Of a DNA stretch of 51,939 nt, positions 1 through 6,940 are shown in pieces. Source of the DNA: an uncultured Clostridia bacterium (GTDB taxonomy: Bacteria > Bacillota > Clostridia > Oscillospirales > Oscillospiraceae); assembly GCA_946411835.1 (NCBI GenBank), contig CAMKFK010000006.1, positions 1 through 51,939 of the forward strand, written 5' to 3'. The position numbers and the translations under genes were made by a program. The notes beneath the pieces were generated by a model. That model was not told the origin of the DNA, did no database searches, and saw nothing but the letters and a program-made list of their open reading frames with translations. The stretch's first letter is position 1, and every line of letters starts with the position of its first letter.

Positions 1-104
1 ATTATGGCATAACGCCTTGGCTCTGTAAATGGGACGACTTATTTACCGTTTACATATGTCATACCGTCCATAAGTGCTCACCTGCAAGTATGTGATACAC
101 GGGT

Positions 105-137
105 GGAGGCTCACCCGCATATGAGCCTCCGTGTTTT
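105..137 (+). terminator. Rho-independent terminator, plus strand
   Basis: A perfect 9-bp stem (GGAGGCTCA / TGAGCCTCC) with an 8-base loop is followed by GTGTTTT, so it ends transcription entering from the left edge. On the minus strand it has no T tract but could protect the 3' end of the peptide gene at 160-288. In bases 1-104 I recognise no gene. A plus-strand frame open from the edge to a TGA at 93-95 could be the tail of an outside gene, but its composition is not convincing. Confidence 0.6.
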
Positions 138-159
138 AGCTGATAACACTACTTATTAA

Positions 160-288
160 TTAGAAATATATGCCACAAGTTCCTTTTCTTTTATTGAATT
201 TGTAGCAGAAAAGCTCCTCGCGTGTTTCCAGCTCATCGATGAACACTTCCGTATCAGCAGCATTGTAGTTCTTATTCAGCTCTTTCAT
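160..288 (-). CDS. Candidate RiPP precursor peptide, 42 aa
   Basis: A small gene encodes a 42-residue peptide beginning MKELNKNYNA and ending KRKGTCGIYF. It starts at ATG 286-288 with GGAG ten bases upstream and ends with TAA. It lies 82 nt downstream of, and on the same strand as, a radical SAM/SPASM peptide maturase. The N-terminal ~27 residues are acidic and charged like a leader. The C-terminal ~15 residues hold two cysteines (Cys28, Cys38), four basic residues and aromatic residues, as expected for a core that receives thioether or C-C crosslinks. The maturase/small peptide pairing is the known pattern for ranthipeptides and sactipeptides. The assignment here is inference from position, size and cysteines; I do not recognise the precursor family. 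A hairpin-forming stretch (about 326-350) sits between the two genes and could set relative expression. No protease or exporter is in the window; they could lie beyond the left edge. Confidence 0.6.
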   Translation of the reverse strand: MKELNKNYNAADTEVFIDELETREELFCYKFNKRKGTCGIYF

Positions 289-370
289 CAGTGTGTATCT
301 CCATTCGTAAGAAATTTTATATGCCAAGCGCCGACCGCCATATGCGGCTGACGGACTGCGCGGAGCACAC

Positions 371-1759
371 TCAAGCGTTCAAAAATTCCTCGCATACCTC
401 CACGGCCACGCCGTCGAAAATCCTCTGGAAATCGTCGCAGTAGGCGGAGTATATGCTTCCGCCTTCGACCCGCGCGAACGCCGGGCAGCCGCCGCCGCAG
501 AACAGCGCGTAGGGACAGCGGCTGCACCGCTCGATCTTTTCAACCGTGCGGTTCTTCCAGGCGTCGTACTGATCGTTAAACACAAATTCGCCGTTTGCCA
601 CGTCCACCTTACCCACGGCGAGCTTGTCCCTGCCCACAATGTCCCAGCAGGGGTAAAGGTTTGCGAACGGGTCCACCACGAGCATTCCGTTTGTCGAGCC
701 GCAATATGTCGTGCTGACCGGGGCGAATGACTTCCCCTTGAGCATTTTCCGCAGCATCTTCTTCAGACCGAAGTAGCTGCTGCTGACAAATTCGCCGCTG
801 TCGCCCAAGCCGAGCTCGGCGCACACGGAGCCGAGCTCGCCCAAAAGCTCTATGTCGCTGTACTGATTTTCAACGAGCTCGTAGCATTTGTGCGTGGATT
901 TGAAATAGAAGCGGAAATTTTCGTAATTTGTCCAGCCTTTTTTCGTGTAGTACTCCGCCAGCTTTTTTATCTCGTCGAGATTCTTCCGGTTCACATTTGT
1001 CCTCAGCACGATGTTGACGCCGTTTTCCAGCGCGAGGCCGACGTTTTCGCTGATTTTCTCAAACGTCCCCTGTCCGCCCGCGAGGAAGCGCCGCCTGTTG
1101 TGTCCCTCGCCCACGCCGTCTATTGTTATTTGAAGGCCATCGAAGCCGAACTCCTTGATAAGCTCCAGATAGCGGTCGAGGTCGTAGCCGTTAGTAACGC
1201 AGGAGATTTTCAGCTTTCTTTCCGCAGCCTTTTCGCAGATAGACCGGACTATGCCGTAATTTTTCCGAAGAAGCGGCTCACCGCCGAAGAGCGCAAGCGC
1301 CTCGGACGTATAGCCCGCGGCGATGTATTTGTCCAGCGCCGCGAAGGTCGCGTCGACGAGCTCCTCCGACATCACGGGCGCGAGCATACTGCCGCCGCGC
1401 TCCTGGAGCGGTCCCTCGAAGCAGTATTCGCACCGAAAATTGCAGTTGTAGGTGGGGATGATGGTGAGCTCAATGCCCTTTTTTCTCTTCCCGGATATAA
1501 TTCCGCAGATTTTCTTAAACTGCTCAACCTCCGCGTCCGGGTCAAGCTCCGTTATGTACCCGCGCCGCTTCATGGCTGCGAGTATATCCTCAGGAAACCG
1601 GCCGTCACGCACCATACCGCTCTGTTCCTCTCTGATGCGGCGCAGGGCAGCGTAAATATCCGGCTCGACAACGTCAAAGGAGCCGTACATCCCCTGAATG
1701 AGAAGCCCCTCTCCATTCTTCATCTCCAGGTAAATATTGTAATGACTGAGCCTGTTCAT
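371..1759 (-). CDS. Radical SAM/SPASM peptide maturase
   Basis: A 462-aa enzyme expected to install a crosslink in a ribosomally made peptide using S-adenosylmethionine and iron-sulfur clusters in the cytosol. The radical SAM motif CNFRCEYC supplies Cys106, Cys110 and Cys113 for the 4Fe-4S cluster. The FGGEPLL motif near residue 160 is typical of SAM binding. The C-terminal SPASM domain carries CGSTNG and PCWD cysteines near residues 350-370, then Cys412, Cys415, Cys421, Cys425 and Cys441 for auxiliary clusters. The first ~95 residues resemble the N-terminal peptide-recognition region common in this family (inference). Start: ATG 1757-1759 with GGGAG six bases upstream. It has its own consensus promoter (1819-1847) and is followed by the 42-aa peptide gene, its likely substrate. 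The exact subfamily (ranthipeptide, sactipeptide or other) cannot be fixed from sequence alone. Base composition is more AT-rich than genes to the right, consistent with acquisition by transfer. Confidence 0.88.
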   Translation of the reverse strand: MNRLSHYNIYLEMKNGEGLLIQGMYGSFDVVEPDIYAALRRIREEQSGMVRDGRFPEDILAAMKRRGYITELDPDAEVEQFKKICGIISGKRKKGIELTIIPTYNCNFRCEYCFEGPLQERGGSMLAPVMSEELVDATFAALDKYIAAGYTSEALALFGGEPLLRKNYGIVRSICEKAAERKLKISCVTNGYDLDRYLELIKEFGFDGLQITIDGVGEGHNRRRFLAGGQGTFEKISENVGLALENGVNIVLRTNVNRKNLDEIKKLAEYYTKKGWTNYENFRFYFKSTHKCYELVENQYSDIELLGELGSVCAELGLGDSGEFVSSSYFGLKKMLRKMLKGKSFAPVSTTYCGSTNGMLVVDPFANLYPCWDIVGRDKLAVGKVDVANGEFVFNDQYDAWKNRTVEKIERCSRCPYALFCGGGCPAFARVEGGSIYSAYCDDFQRIFDGVAVEVCEEFLNA

Positions 1760-1818
1760 CTTTTTCTCCCATTCAAATTTCGGTCATCGGATTGTCGCGG
1801 CTGGAACAGCCAATTTGG

Positions 1819-1847
1819 ATTATACTATTTTTATCGGTATATGTCAA
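1819..1847 (-). promoter_or_regulatory. Consensus sigma-A promoter for the maturase
   Basis: On the minus strand TTGACA (1842-1847) and TATAAT (1819-1824) are separated by exactly 17 bases, a perfect match to the housekeeping promoter. It points at the radical SAM gene starting at 1759. A TTATCG half-site (1831-1836) lies inside the spacer, matching the arms of the palindrome at 1855-1868, so a regulator bound there could block or modulate polymerase. Confidence 0.85.
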
Positions 1848-1854
1848 CAATAAT

Positions 1855-1868
1855 CGATAATATTATCG
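1855..1868. promoter_or_regulatory. Perfect 14-bp palindrome, probable XRE operator
   Basis: CGATAATATTATCG reads identically on both strands. It lies between the divergent maturase and XRE regulator genes, directly upstream of the maturase -35 box and about 55 bases ahead of the XRE start. A dyad of this size in this place is the usual binding site for a dimeric HTH-XRE protein. That the product of 1924-2235 binds here is inference. Confidence 0.6.
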
Positions 1869-1923
1869 TCCATATTCTCGTTCAAATTAGCTTACTATAC
1901 AAAAAGCAGGGGAGATGGAATGA

Positions 1924-2235
1924 ATGAACGATGATTACATTCGCCAAAAAATCACTGAATTGAGGATTCAAAAAGGTGTGTCCGAATACAAAATGAGCCT
2001 GGACCTGGGGCACAGCAAAAGCTATGTCCAAAGCATTTCTTCCGGTCGGGCGCTTCCTTCGCTCTCGGAATTCCTGTCTATTTGTGAATACTTCGACATC
2101 ACTCCAAAGGACTTTTTTGACAGCGAGCAAAAAGCGCCCACCTTATTGAATGAACTGATTCAATGCTCTCGTTTTTTGGCTCACGAGGACTTGAACGTGC
2201 TGATTGCCGTTGCCAAGCGGTTGGGCGCAAAATAA
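1924..2235 (+). CDS. XRE-family HTH transcriptional regulator, 103 aa
   Basis: A small DNA-binding protein with a single helix-turn-helix of the XRE/Cro-C1 type over residues ~6-65. The order is a helix with IRQKITELRIQKGVSEYKMS, a recognition region around HSKSYVQSISSGRALPSLSE, and a scaffold helix FLSICEYFDITPKDFF. The last ~35 residues (LLNELIQCSRFLAHEDLNVLI) look like a short helical dimerisation tail. Start: ATG 1924 with GGGGAG (1909-1914) nine bases upstream; an overlapping ATG at 1920 opens only a few codons. It is divergent from the radical SAM gene and shares the palindrome-bearing intergenic region, so it probably controls the peptide locus and itself. It is not an Rgg-type sensor: no peptide-binding repeat domain is present. 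Confidence 0.85.
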   Translation: MNDDYIRQKITELRIQKGVSEYKMSLDLGHSKSYVQSISSGRALPSLSEFLSICEYFDITPKDFFDSEQKAPTLLNELIQCSRFLAHEDLNVLIAVAKRLGAK

Positions 2236-2292
2236 TACGATTTTCTTAAAATACGATAGTCTTTTTCCGGGTTTCACGGGAAAATCGTATTA
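2233..2292. repeat. 13-bp perfect inverted repeat with a third internal copy
   Basis: TAATACGATTTTC (2233-2245) is matched perfectly in inverse by GAAAATCGTATTA (2280-2292). An extra AATACGAT copy sits at 2250-2257. The left arm overlaps the TAA stop of the XRE gene. It may be a folded 3' UTR, an additional operator set or the edge of an inserted segment. It differs in sequence from the palindrome at 1855-1868. Confidence 0.6.
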
Positions 2293-2303
2293 CCGCAAGC
2301 AAA

Positions 2304-2337
2304 AAACCGGGGCGACAGCTTTCTGTCGCCCCGGTTT
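2304..2337. terminator. Bidirectional Rho-independent terminator
   Basis: A 15-bp GC-rich perfect stem (AAACCGGGGCGACAG / CTGTCGCCCCGGTTT) with a CTTT loop has A-rich sequence on the left and TTTATT on the right. It serves the XRE gene on the plus strand and the DUF4342 gene on the minus strand, which converge here. Confidence 0.85.
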
Positions 2338-2382
2338 ATTCTTGATTTACGGACCTTCGTTGCGGTCTCTTTTGTGATCGGG

Positions 2383-2841
2383 TTATTCCTCGCTCTGCTC
2401 GTCCTGCTCCGCTTCGGGCTCTTCGCCGAGGATCTCCTCGACCGTGCCGTCCGCCTTGACCAGCTCAAAGCGGCAGTTGAAGCCGAACTTCGCCACAACG
2501 CCCGCGACCGCTGCGGAAATGAGCACGGCGGGACCGGCGAGGACGCCCAGAATGCCGCCCGCGATGCCAGCGTTGACGGGAATGTTCGCCAGCTCCTCCT
2601 CACCGCGCAGGATGCGGATGCGGTTGACGTTGCCCTTCTGCACCGCCGCCTTGATCTTCTCGACCAGCGCGTTGAGCTTCTCGTTCACGTCGATGTTGAT
2701 GCCGACGCCGTTCTCCTTCTCGATGGCAATGATGGCGTCCACGACGTTGCCGTTCGCGCCCTCCAACGCCGTCTTGGCTTCCTCATAGGTGCAGCCGGTG
2801 CGCTCGCGCACCTGATCGACCTGCTCCAGCGTGATTTCCAT
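2383..2841 (-). CDS. DUF4342 protein with UBA-like N-terminus
   Basis: A 152-aa protein. Residues 1-45 (LEQVDQVRERTGCTYEEAKTALE, then DAIIAIE) form a UBA/EF-Ts-N-like three-helix fold. Residues ~50-135 match the DUF4342 type: a KLNALVEKIKAAVQKGNVNRI helix/strand followed by a glycine/alanine hydrophobic stretch (AGIAGGILGVLAGPAVLISA) that could associate with the membrane. The tail (EEPEAEQDEQSEE) is very acidic. Start: ATG at 2839-2841 with AAGGAGG nine bases upstream; stop TAA. It stands alone between the convergent terminator and the M56 gene, 110 nt downstream of the latter on the same strand. The molecular role of DUF4342 proteins is not established. Confidence 0.8.
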   Translation of the reverse strand: MEITLEQVDQVRERTGCTYEEAKTALEGANGNVVDAIIAIEKENGVGINIDVNEKLNALVEKIKAAVQKGNVNRIRILRGEEELANIPVNAGIAGGILGVLAGPAVLISAAVAGVVAKFGFNCRFELVKADGTVEEILGEEPEAEQDEQSEE

Positions 2842-2951
2842 GTTTTATATCCTCCTTCTCATCTGTATGGAAGTGATTCCCCATTCGGAGTGTCCGTATG
2901 ATAGCATGGATTTGTTTCTCAATCATCACGAAATTGTGAACGAGACGTAAA

Positions 2952-5321
2952 TTATCGCGCCGTTTCGCCTTCCGCCCGGTGGGACAGGATCTGATAGCCT
3001 TCGTCCAACAGCCGCAGCCTGAGCACGGCGCCGTTCGACCAGAGCGTCACCGCGTCGCCGTCGCGCTCGCCGTAGCGCGGCACAAACACGCCGGGGCCAA
3101 AGTCGCTGGTGAAGTTGTAAAAGGCGTCGTACGCCGACGCATAGAGCATCCGCTCGTCGCGCCGCCAGTCGGTGGTCAGGTCGTCCAGCGTGATGCCTGC
3201 GTATTGCATCAGCGCGTCGTTGATGCGGGACACGCGGTAGCGATGAACCGGCACGGGCATCCGGTCCAGCGTCATGGGGCGGCGGACGCCGTTCTCATCC
3301 TCGGTTTCCCAGTCGATATTCAGAGCGTCGATCTCCGCCTCGTCCTCCACGGGCTCGGAGAGCGGGTAGTAGGCGAGAAACTCACTCAGGTCAAGGTCGC
3401 GCGGGTCGGCGTAGTACGAGCTGAAAAAGCAGGCGGCGAGATTCAACTCTTCGTCCTGCATTGTCGCGAGCGCGTCGCGCCACGCTTTGAGTTCCTCCCC
3501 TGTCAGCGGCGTGCCGTCGGCGCGGCGCCGCTCCGCCGTCAGCGCGTCCAGATACCAGTTTTCCAACGTCGCGTAGGATATCCATGAATACTGCGTGTCA
3601 GGAATGTTTCGGGCAATCAGCCACAGCTCCCCGCCGTTTGCCTCGATCAGCACTTTGCGCGAGCTTTGATAGCTTGTAAGCCGCCAGCCGGGCCCATCCA
3701 GCACAATGTGCCCATCCGCGCGGTCGGCCTCATCCATTGGATCAGCTTCTGTCCATTCAATCTCTGCGAAAGCCGCGAGGTAGTCCGCCGCCGTCAGCGC
3801 CGACGCGCCGTTTACGCTGCCCCGCAATCCGTCGCCGTCATAACAGCGCAGGCGCACGTCGGCGGGTGAAAGCTGAGCAAGCAGATCGTCCTGAATCTGT
3901 CGTCTTTCACCGCCTGATTCGACGTCCCGGTTGACAGCTTGCCCGGCGTTGGCGCTTGCATCTTCCTCAATGACGAACCCGGGAAGAAACACATCAAACC
4001 CGCGCTCATACAGCTTGCCGTCCTGCCCGGTCAGCGTCGCCTGAAAAGTCAGCTCCGTCAGGTTGTCCGCCCGGATCGTGTATTCACGCCCCGCTTCCCA
4101 ATCGGATACGTCAGGGAGCAGCTCGTATTCATGAACGCTCCTGCTCGTGCCGTCCGGGTAGACGGCGCGGCCTGCGATGCGGATGCCCCAATCCTCCGCC
4201 CGTCCGTATGCTTCGGGCAGCGTAAAGGCGACGTAGCTCTCGCCTTGGCCGTCGCTTTGCCATGTCACGCTTGCCTCCAGCGCGTCCAGCGCTTCCTTCT
4301 CGGTCATTGGAGCAGACGCCGCCCCTGCGAACGCACACCCAGCGGCGACAGCGGCGAACGTCACCACCGCGAGCGCGACTGCGGCGCTCATGCACGGGCG
4401 GCGCGCAATCATCGTCACGCGCTCACGGAGCGACCGCTTGCCGTTGGTCATCGCAGTCGCTGTGCAGAGCAGCGACGCCCTCGCCGCGCGGCGCGCCGAC
4501 AGCTCGATCAGCGTCGCGCCGTAGCTCTCCCGCTCGTCCTCGCCCAGCCGCTTGAGCGCGCCCGCGTCGGCGCACAGCTCGCCGTCCTGCCGCGACAGCG
4601 CCGCCGCCCACCATACCAGCGGGTTGTACCAGTGCAGCGTCAGCGCGACACAGCGCAGCAGCGTCCAAACGTGGTCGCCGTGTCGGTGGTGGCTCAGCTC
4701 ATGCGCGAGGACATGGCGCAGCAGCGTTTCGTCCGCCGCCGTCTCCGCCGCGACATAGATCGCGTTCCCGAACAGGCAGGAGGACGAGAGGCTTTCGACG
4801 GCGTACACCCGCAGCGGGCAATCGACGTCAAGCGGCTTGCGGCGTTTGCGGAGCTGTGCGCGGAAGCGCAGGTTCGAGGCGAGGAATACTGCGGCGGTCA
4901 CAGCGATGCCCACACGCCAAACGCTCAGGACAATGTCGGAAACGCTCCAACGCGCGGCATAGCGCGTGGCCGCTGTCGCATGGTGGTCGGTCGGTTCCGT
5001 TTTTGTTCGCTCGTCCCGCAGCAGCTCATAGAAATCCTGCACCTCGTCGCTCCGCAGAACGTCTGTATTGCTCGAAAACATCTTGCTGTCAGAAAGCTCT
5101 CTCCGCTCGACAGGCATAAGATAGACGACCCGTTCCGGCAGTTCCGCCGAGACGCCCCACGGCGCGGCGAAGAGCTGCGTCGGGAGCAGCAGCCGCAGCA
5201 GCACCAGCCCCCAGAGCGCGTACCGCAGCCCCGGACGCATTCGCCCGCCGAACGCCGCGCGAATGCCGGCCACCGCAAGAATCAGCACGCAGGAGGACAA
5301 CGCCCACGTCAAATCAGCCAT
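2952..5321 (-). CDS. M56-family (BlaR1-like) membrane metallopeptidase with novel extracellular domain
   Basis: A 789-aa membrane protein. Hydrophobic segments at about 4-22, 33-50, 130-150 and 310-335 frame a cytoplasmic zinc peptidase domain with HELSH (His207, Glu208, His211) and a likely third ligand Glu248 in DGELCAD, the M56 arrangement. In BlaR1/MecR1 such proteins sense an outside signal and trigger cleavage of a BlaI-type repressor. The start ATG 5319-5321 overlaps the 3' end of the BlaI-like gene by 8 nt, so the two are co-translated; GGGAGG lies seven bases upstream. The C-terminal ~450 residues after the last membrane segment are acidic and aromatic-rich. I see no SxxK/SxN/KTG penicillin-binding motifs, so the signal is probably not a beta-lactam acting through a penicillin-binding domain. 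That sensing domain is not one I recognise. Confidence 0.85.
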   Translation of the reverse strand: MADLTWALSSCVLILAVAGIRAAFGGRMRPGLRYALWGLVLLRLLLPTQLFAAPWGVSAELPERVVYLMPVERRELSDSKMFSSNTDVLRSDEVQDFYELLRDERTKTEPTDHHATAATRYAARWSVSDIVLSVWRVGIAVTAAVFLASNLRFRAQLRKRRKPLDVDCPLRVYAVESLSSSCLFGNAIYVAAETAADETLLRHVLAHELSHHRHGDHVWTLLRCVALTLHWYNPLVWWAAALSRQDGELCADAGALKRLGEDERESYGATLIELSARRAARASLLCTATAMTNGKRSLRERVTMIARRPCMSAAVALAVVTFAAVAAGCAFAGAASAPMTEKEALDALEASVTWQSDGQGESYVAFTLPEAYGRAEDWGIRIAGRAVYPDGTSRSVHEYELLPDVSDWEAGREYTIRADNLTELTFQATLTGQDGKLYERGFDVFLPGFVIEEDASANAGQAVNRDVESGGERRQIQDDLLAQLSPADVRLRCYDGDGLRGSVNGASALTAADYLAAFAEIEWTEADPMDEADRADGHIVLDGPGWRLTSYQSSRKVLIEANGGELWLIARNIPDTQYSWISYATLENWYLDALTAERRRADGTPLTGEELKAWRDALATMQDEELNLAACFFSSYYADPRDLDLSEFLAYYPLSEPVEDEAEIDALNIDWETEDENGVRRPMTLDRMPVPVHRYRVSRINDALMQYAGITLDDLTTDWRRDERMLYASAYDAFYNFTSDFGPGVFVPRYGERDGDAVTLWSNGAVLRLRLLDEGYQILSHRAEGETAR

Positions 5322-5694
5322 GCCCGCGCCTCCCTTCCTTCAGGATGCGGTACAGCTCGTCGATCTCCGCGTCGCTCAGGTCGCTCTCCCGCGCCATCGT
5401 GCTGACCAGCAGGCCAAGCCCGCCCGTCCTGATCTTCGAGAGCGTGCTGCGCGCCTCCTGCCGCACGGCGTCGTCCCGCGCGAGCAGCGGGTAGAACAGC
5501 TTGCGCCGCCCCGTGGCGTCGACGCGCACCGCGCCCTTGTCCGCGAGGCGGCCCAGCATGATGTTGACTGTCGCCTTCGTCCACGCGGTATCGCCGCGCA
5601 AGGCGTCGACCATGCCGCCGATCGTCAGCGGGCTTTCGTCCCAGAGCAGGTTCATCAGCTTCCACTCGCCGTCTGACAGGGTGAGCCTGTTCAT
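5314..5694 (-). CDS. BlaI/MecI-family transcriptional repressor
   Basis: A 126-aa winged-helix repressor: MNRLTLSDGEWKLMNLLWDE, then the recognition region TAWTKATVNIMLGRLADKGA and a beta wing (VRVDATGRRKLFYPLL), followed by a helical dimerisation half ending LYRILKEGRRGHG. I place the start at ATG 5694 because GGGAGGT (5703-5709) lies eight bases upstream. A GTG at 5700 is only two bases from that site. The family represses beta-lactamase or cell-wall-stress genes until the partner M56 protein causes its cleavage. The partner gene overlaps its 3' end by 8 nt. Its promoter contains two matching dyads (5722-5737 and 5755-5770), so autorepression is likely. Confidence 0.88.
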   Translation of the reverse strand: MNRLTLSDGEWKLMNLLWDESPLTIGGMVDALRGDTAWTKATVNIMLGRLADKGAVRVDATGRRKLFYPLLARDDAVRQEARSTLSKIRTGGLGLLVSTMARESDLSDAEIDELYRILKEGRRGHG

Positions 5695-5721
5695 CTTCAC
5701 ATACCTCCCGGTTTCATTTTA

Positions 5722-5770
5722 GATAACAGCTGTTATATTTATTGTAGCGCAAAGGATAACAACTGTCAAC
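5722..5770 (-). promoter_or_regulatory. BlaI-type promoter with two operator dyads
   Basis: Minus strand: TTGACA (5764-5769), 17-base spacer, TACAAT (5741-5746). One dyad at 5722-5737, containing the perfect palindrome ATAACAGCTGTTAT, lies just downstream of the -10. A related dyad GATAACAACTGTCAAC (5755-5770) covers the -35. The dyad centres are 33 bases apart, about three helical turns, so dimers would sit on the same DNA face. The motif differs from the classical TACA/TGTA BlaI box. Binding by the adjacent repressor is inference. Confidence 0.75.
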
Positions 5771-5783
5771 CATTTTCTTGCGC

Positions 5784-5811
5784 TTGCAATTTCCCCGCAA
5801 TGCGGTACAAT
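5784..5811 (+). promoter_or_regulatory. Promoter for the inositol-monophosphatase-family gene
   Basis: TTGCAA (5784-5789), a 16-base spacer and TACAAT (5806-5811) on the plus strand, 27 bases before the ATG at 5839. It lies back to back with the BlaI promoter, so the dyad at 5755-5770 is just upstream of it. Confidence 0.6.
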
Positions 5812-5838
5812 AGAGCAAAAAGGCAAGGAGCGTGGGCT

Positions 5839-6627
5839 ATGGATACGAATGAGCTGCTGCGCGGGGTCGAGGCCGCCGCGCGTGAGGCGGGGCGCATCAT
5901 GCGCGAGGCGGAGGATATCCGCGCATCCGTGACCGCGAAGGCGGGACACGGGAACTTTGTCACGGCGTATGACCGGCGTGTGCAGGCGTACCTGTTCGAG
6001 GCGCTGGGCGCGCTGCTGCCGGAGGCGCGCTTCATCGGCGAGGAGGACGGCGCGGATGCCTTCACCGACGACGACCGGCGCGGTTTCGCCTTCTGCGTCG
6101 ATCCCATCGACGGCACGACCAATTTTCTCACGGGCTTCCGCCCCTCTGTCGTGTCGATCGCGCTGCTGCGGGACGGGACGCCGTGGCTTGCGGCGGTCTA
6201 TAACCCCTACGCCGACCTGATGCTCACCGCCGTGCGAAACGGGGGCGCGCGCTGCAACGGGGCCCCCATCCGCTCCCTCGATCTGCCGCTTCGGGACAGT
6301 CTCGTGCTCTTCGGCACCGCCGCGTACAACCAGGAGCTTGCGCCGCGCACCTTCGCCCTCTGCGCCGACTATCTCGCACGCTGCATCGACCTGCGGCGCA
6401 CCGGTTCGGCGGCCTGGGACCTGTGCCAGCTGGCGCTGGGCACGGTGGGCCTGTTCTTTGAGCTGCGGCTCCAGCTCTGGGACTTCGCCGCAGCGGGACT
6501 GATCGCCATGGAGTCGGGCTGCCGCCTCACCGACCTGGACGGCAAACCCCTGACGTGGGACGGCCCAAGCTCGATCCTCTGCGCGTCACGAGGCGTCGCA
6601 CGGGAGGATTATTTCCCACGCGCATGA
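5839..6627 (+). CDS. Inositol monophosphatase family protein
   Basis: A 262-aa Mg2+-dependent phosphatase of the IMPase/FIG superfamily, cytosolic. Metal-binding motifs are in order: GEEDG (residues 67-71), DPIDGTTNF (88-96) and WDFAAAG with Asp215. These are the canonical motifs for removing phosphate from inositol monophosphate or related sugar or nucleotide phosphates (for example 3'-phosphoadenosine phosphate). Substrate cannot be told from sequence. The start at ATG 5839 is preferred over an upstream in-frame ATG at 5800 because AAGGAG lies nine bases before it and the protein then begins at the usual family position. It is single, divergent from the BlaI/M56 pair and followed by a strong terminator. 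Confidence 0.9.
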   Translation: MDTNELLRGVEAAAREAGRIMREAEDIRASVTAKAGHGNFVTAYDRRVQAYLFEALGALLPEARFIGEEDGADAFTDDDRRGFAFCVDPIDGTTNFLTGFRPSVVSIALLRDGTPWLAAVYNPYADLMLTAVRNGGARCNGAPIRSLDLPLRDSLVLFGTAAYNQELAPRTFALCADYLARCIDLRRTGSAAWDLCQLALGTVGLFFELRLQLWDFAAAGLIAMESGCRLTDLDGKPLTWDGPSSILCASRGVAREDYFPRA

Positions 6628-6940
6628 ATAGTTTTATACTTTCTTCACATTCTGCTTGATACTTTTTTAACAATTATCCTGTATTGTTATCCCTGCAAGA
6701 GACAAGTGCTTCTTCCTTTTTATCCTCCTTTTAAAGAAGAACCGGCAGCCGCGCTGCCGGTTCTTTCTTTTAAGGAAGCGCTGATTCAATAGCGGCTCCC
6801 GGCGCGGTGCGATTCCCGGGCAGGCGAAAAAACCTCAAAAAAAGCGAAGGAAGTGGTTCCCTTTTCCGAAAAAGCGTGGTATCATATGGCTGGAATTCCG
6901 CGCGGGACACGCGCAAGGACAGAACGGGAGGAGAGCACTT
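6628..6940. other. Intergenic region between IMPase and glgA
   Basis: No gene is recognised here. The left part (6628-6730) is AT-rich with a weak AACAAT/ATTGTT inverted repeat (6669-6674/6683-6688). It is followed by a strong hairpin terminator (6737-6768). The right part holds a possible glgA promoter: TTCCCT (6857-6862), 17 bases, TATCAT (6880-6885) preceded by TGG as in extended -10 promoters. The long leader may carry glgA control, but I recognise no riboswitch. Confidence 0.5.
6737..6768 (+). terminator. Rho-independent terminator
   Basis: AAGAACCGGCAGC (6737-6749) pairs perfectly with GCTGCCGGTTCTT (6753-6765) around a 3-base loop. The 3' side runs into TTCTTTCTTTT. It ends the transcript of the IMPase-family gene about 110 bases after its stop. 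Confidence 0.85.

Noticed and set aside
3-95. Possible C-terminal end of a plus-strand gene entering from the left, followed by the terminator at 105-137
   Set aside because: Only 30 codons, unusually Cys/Trp/His-rich and without any recognisable pattern; position before a terminator is suggestive but not enough to call a gene.
890-1927. 345-codon plus-strand frame across the radical SAM gene
   Set aside because: It overlaps a clear CxxxCxxC enzyme on the other strand and reads through its promoter and palindrome; no ribosome binding site.
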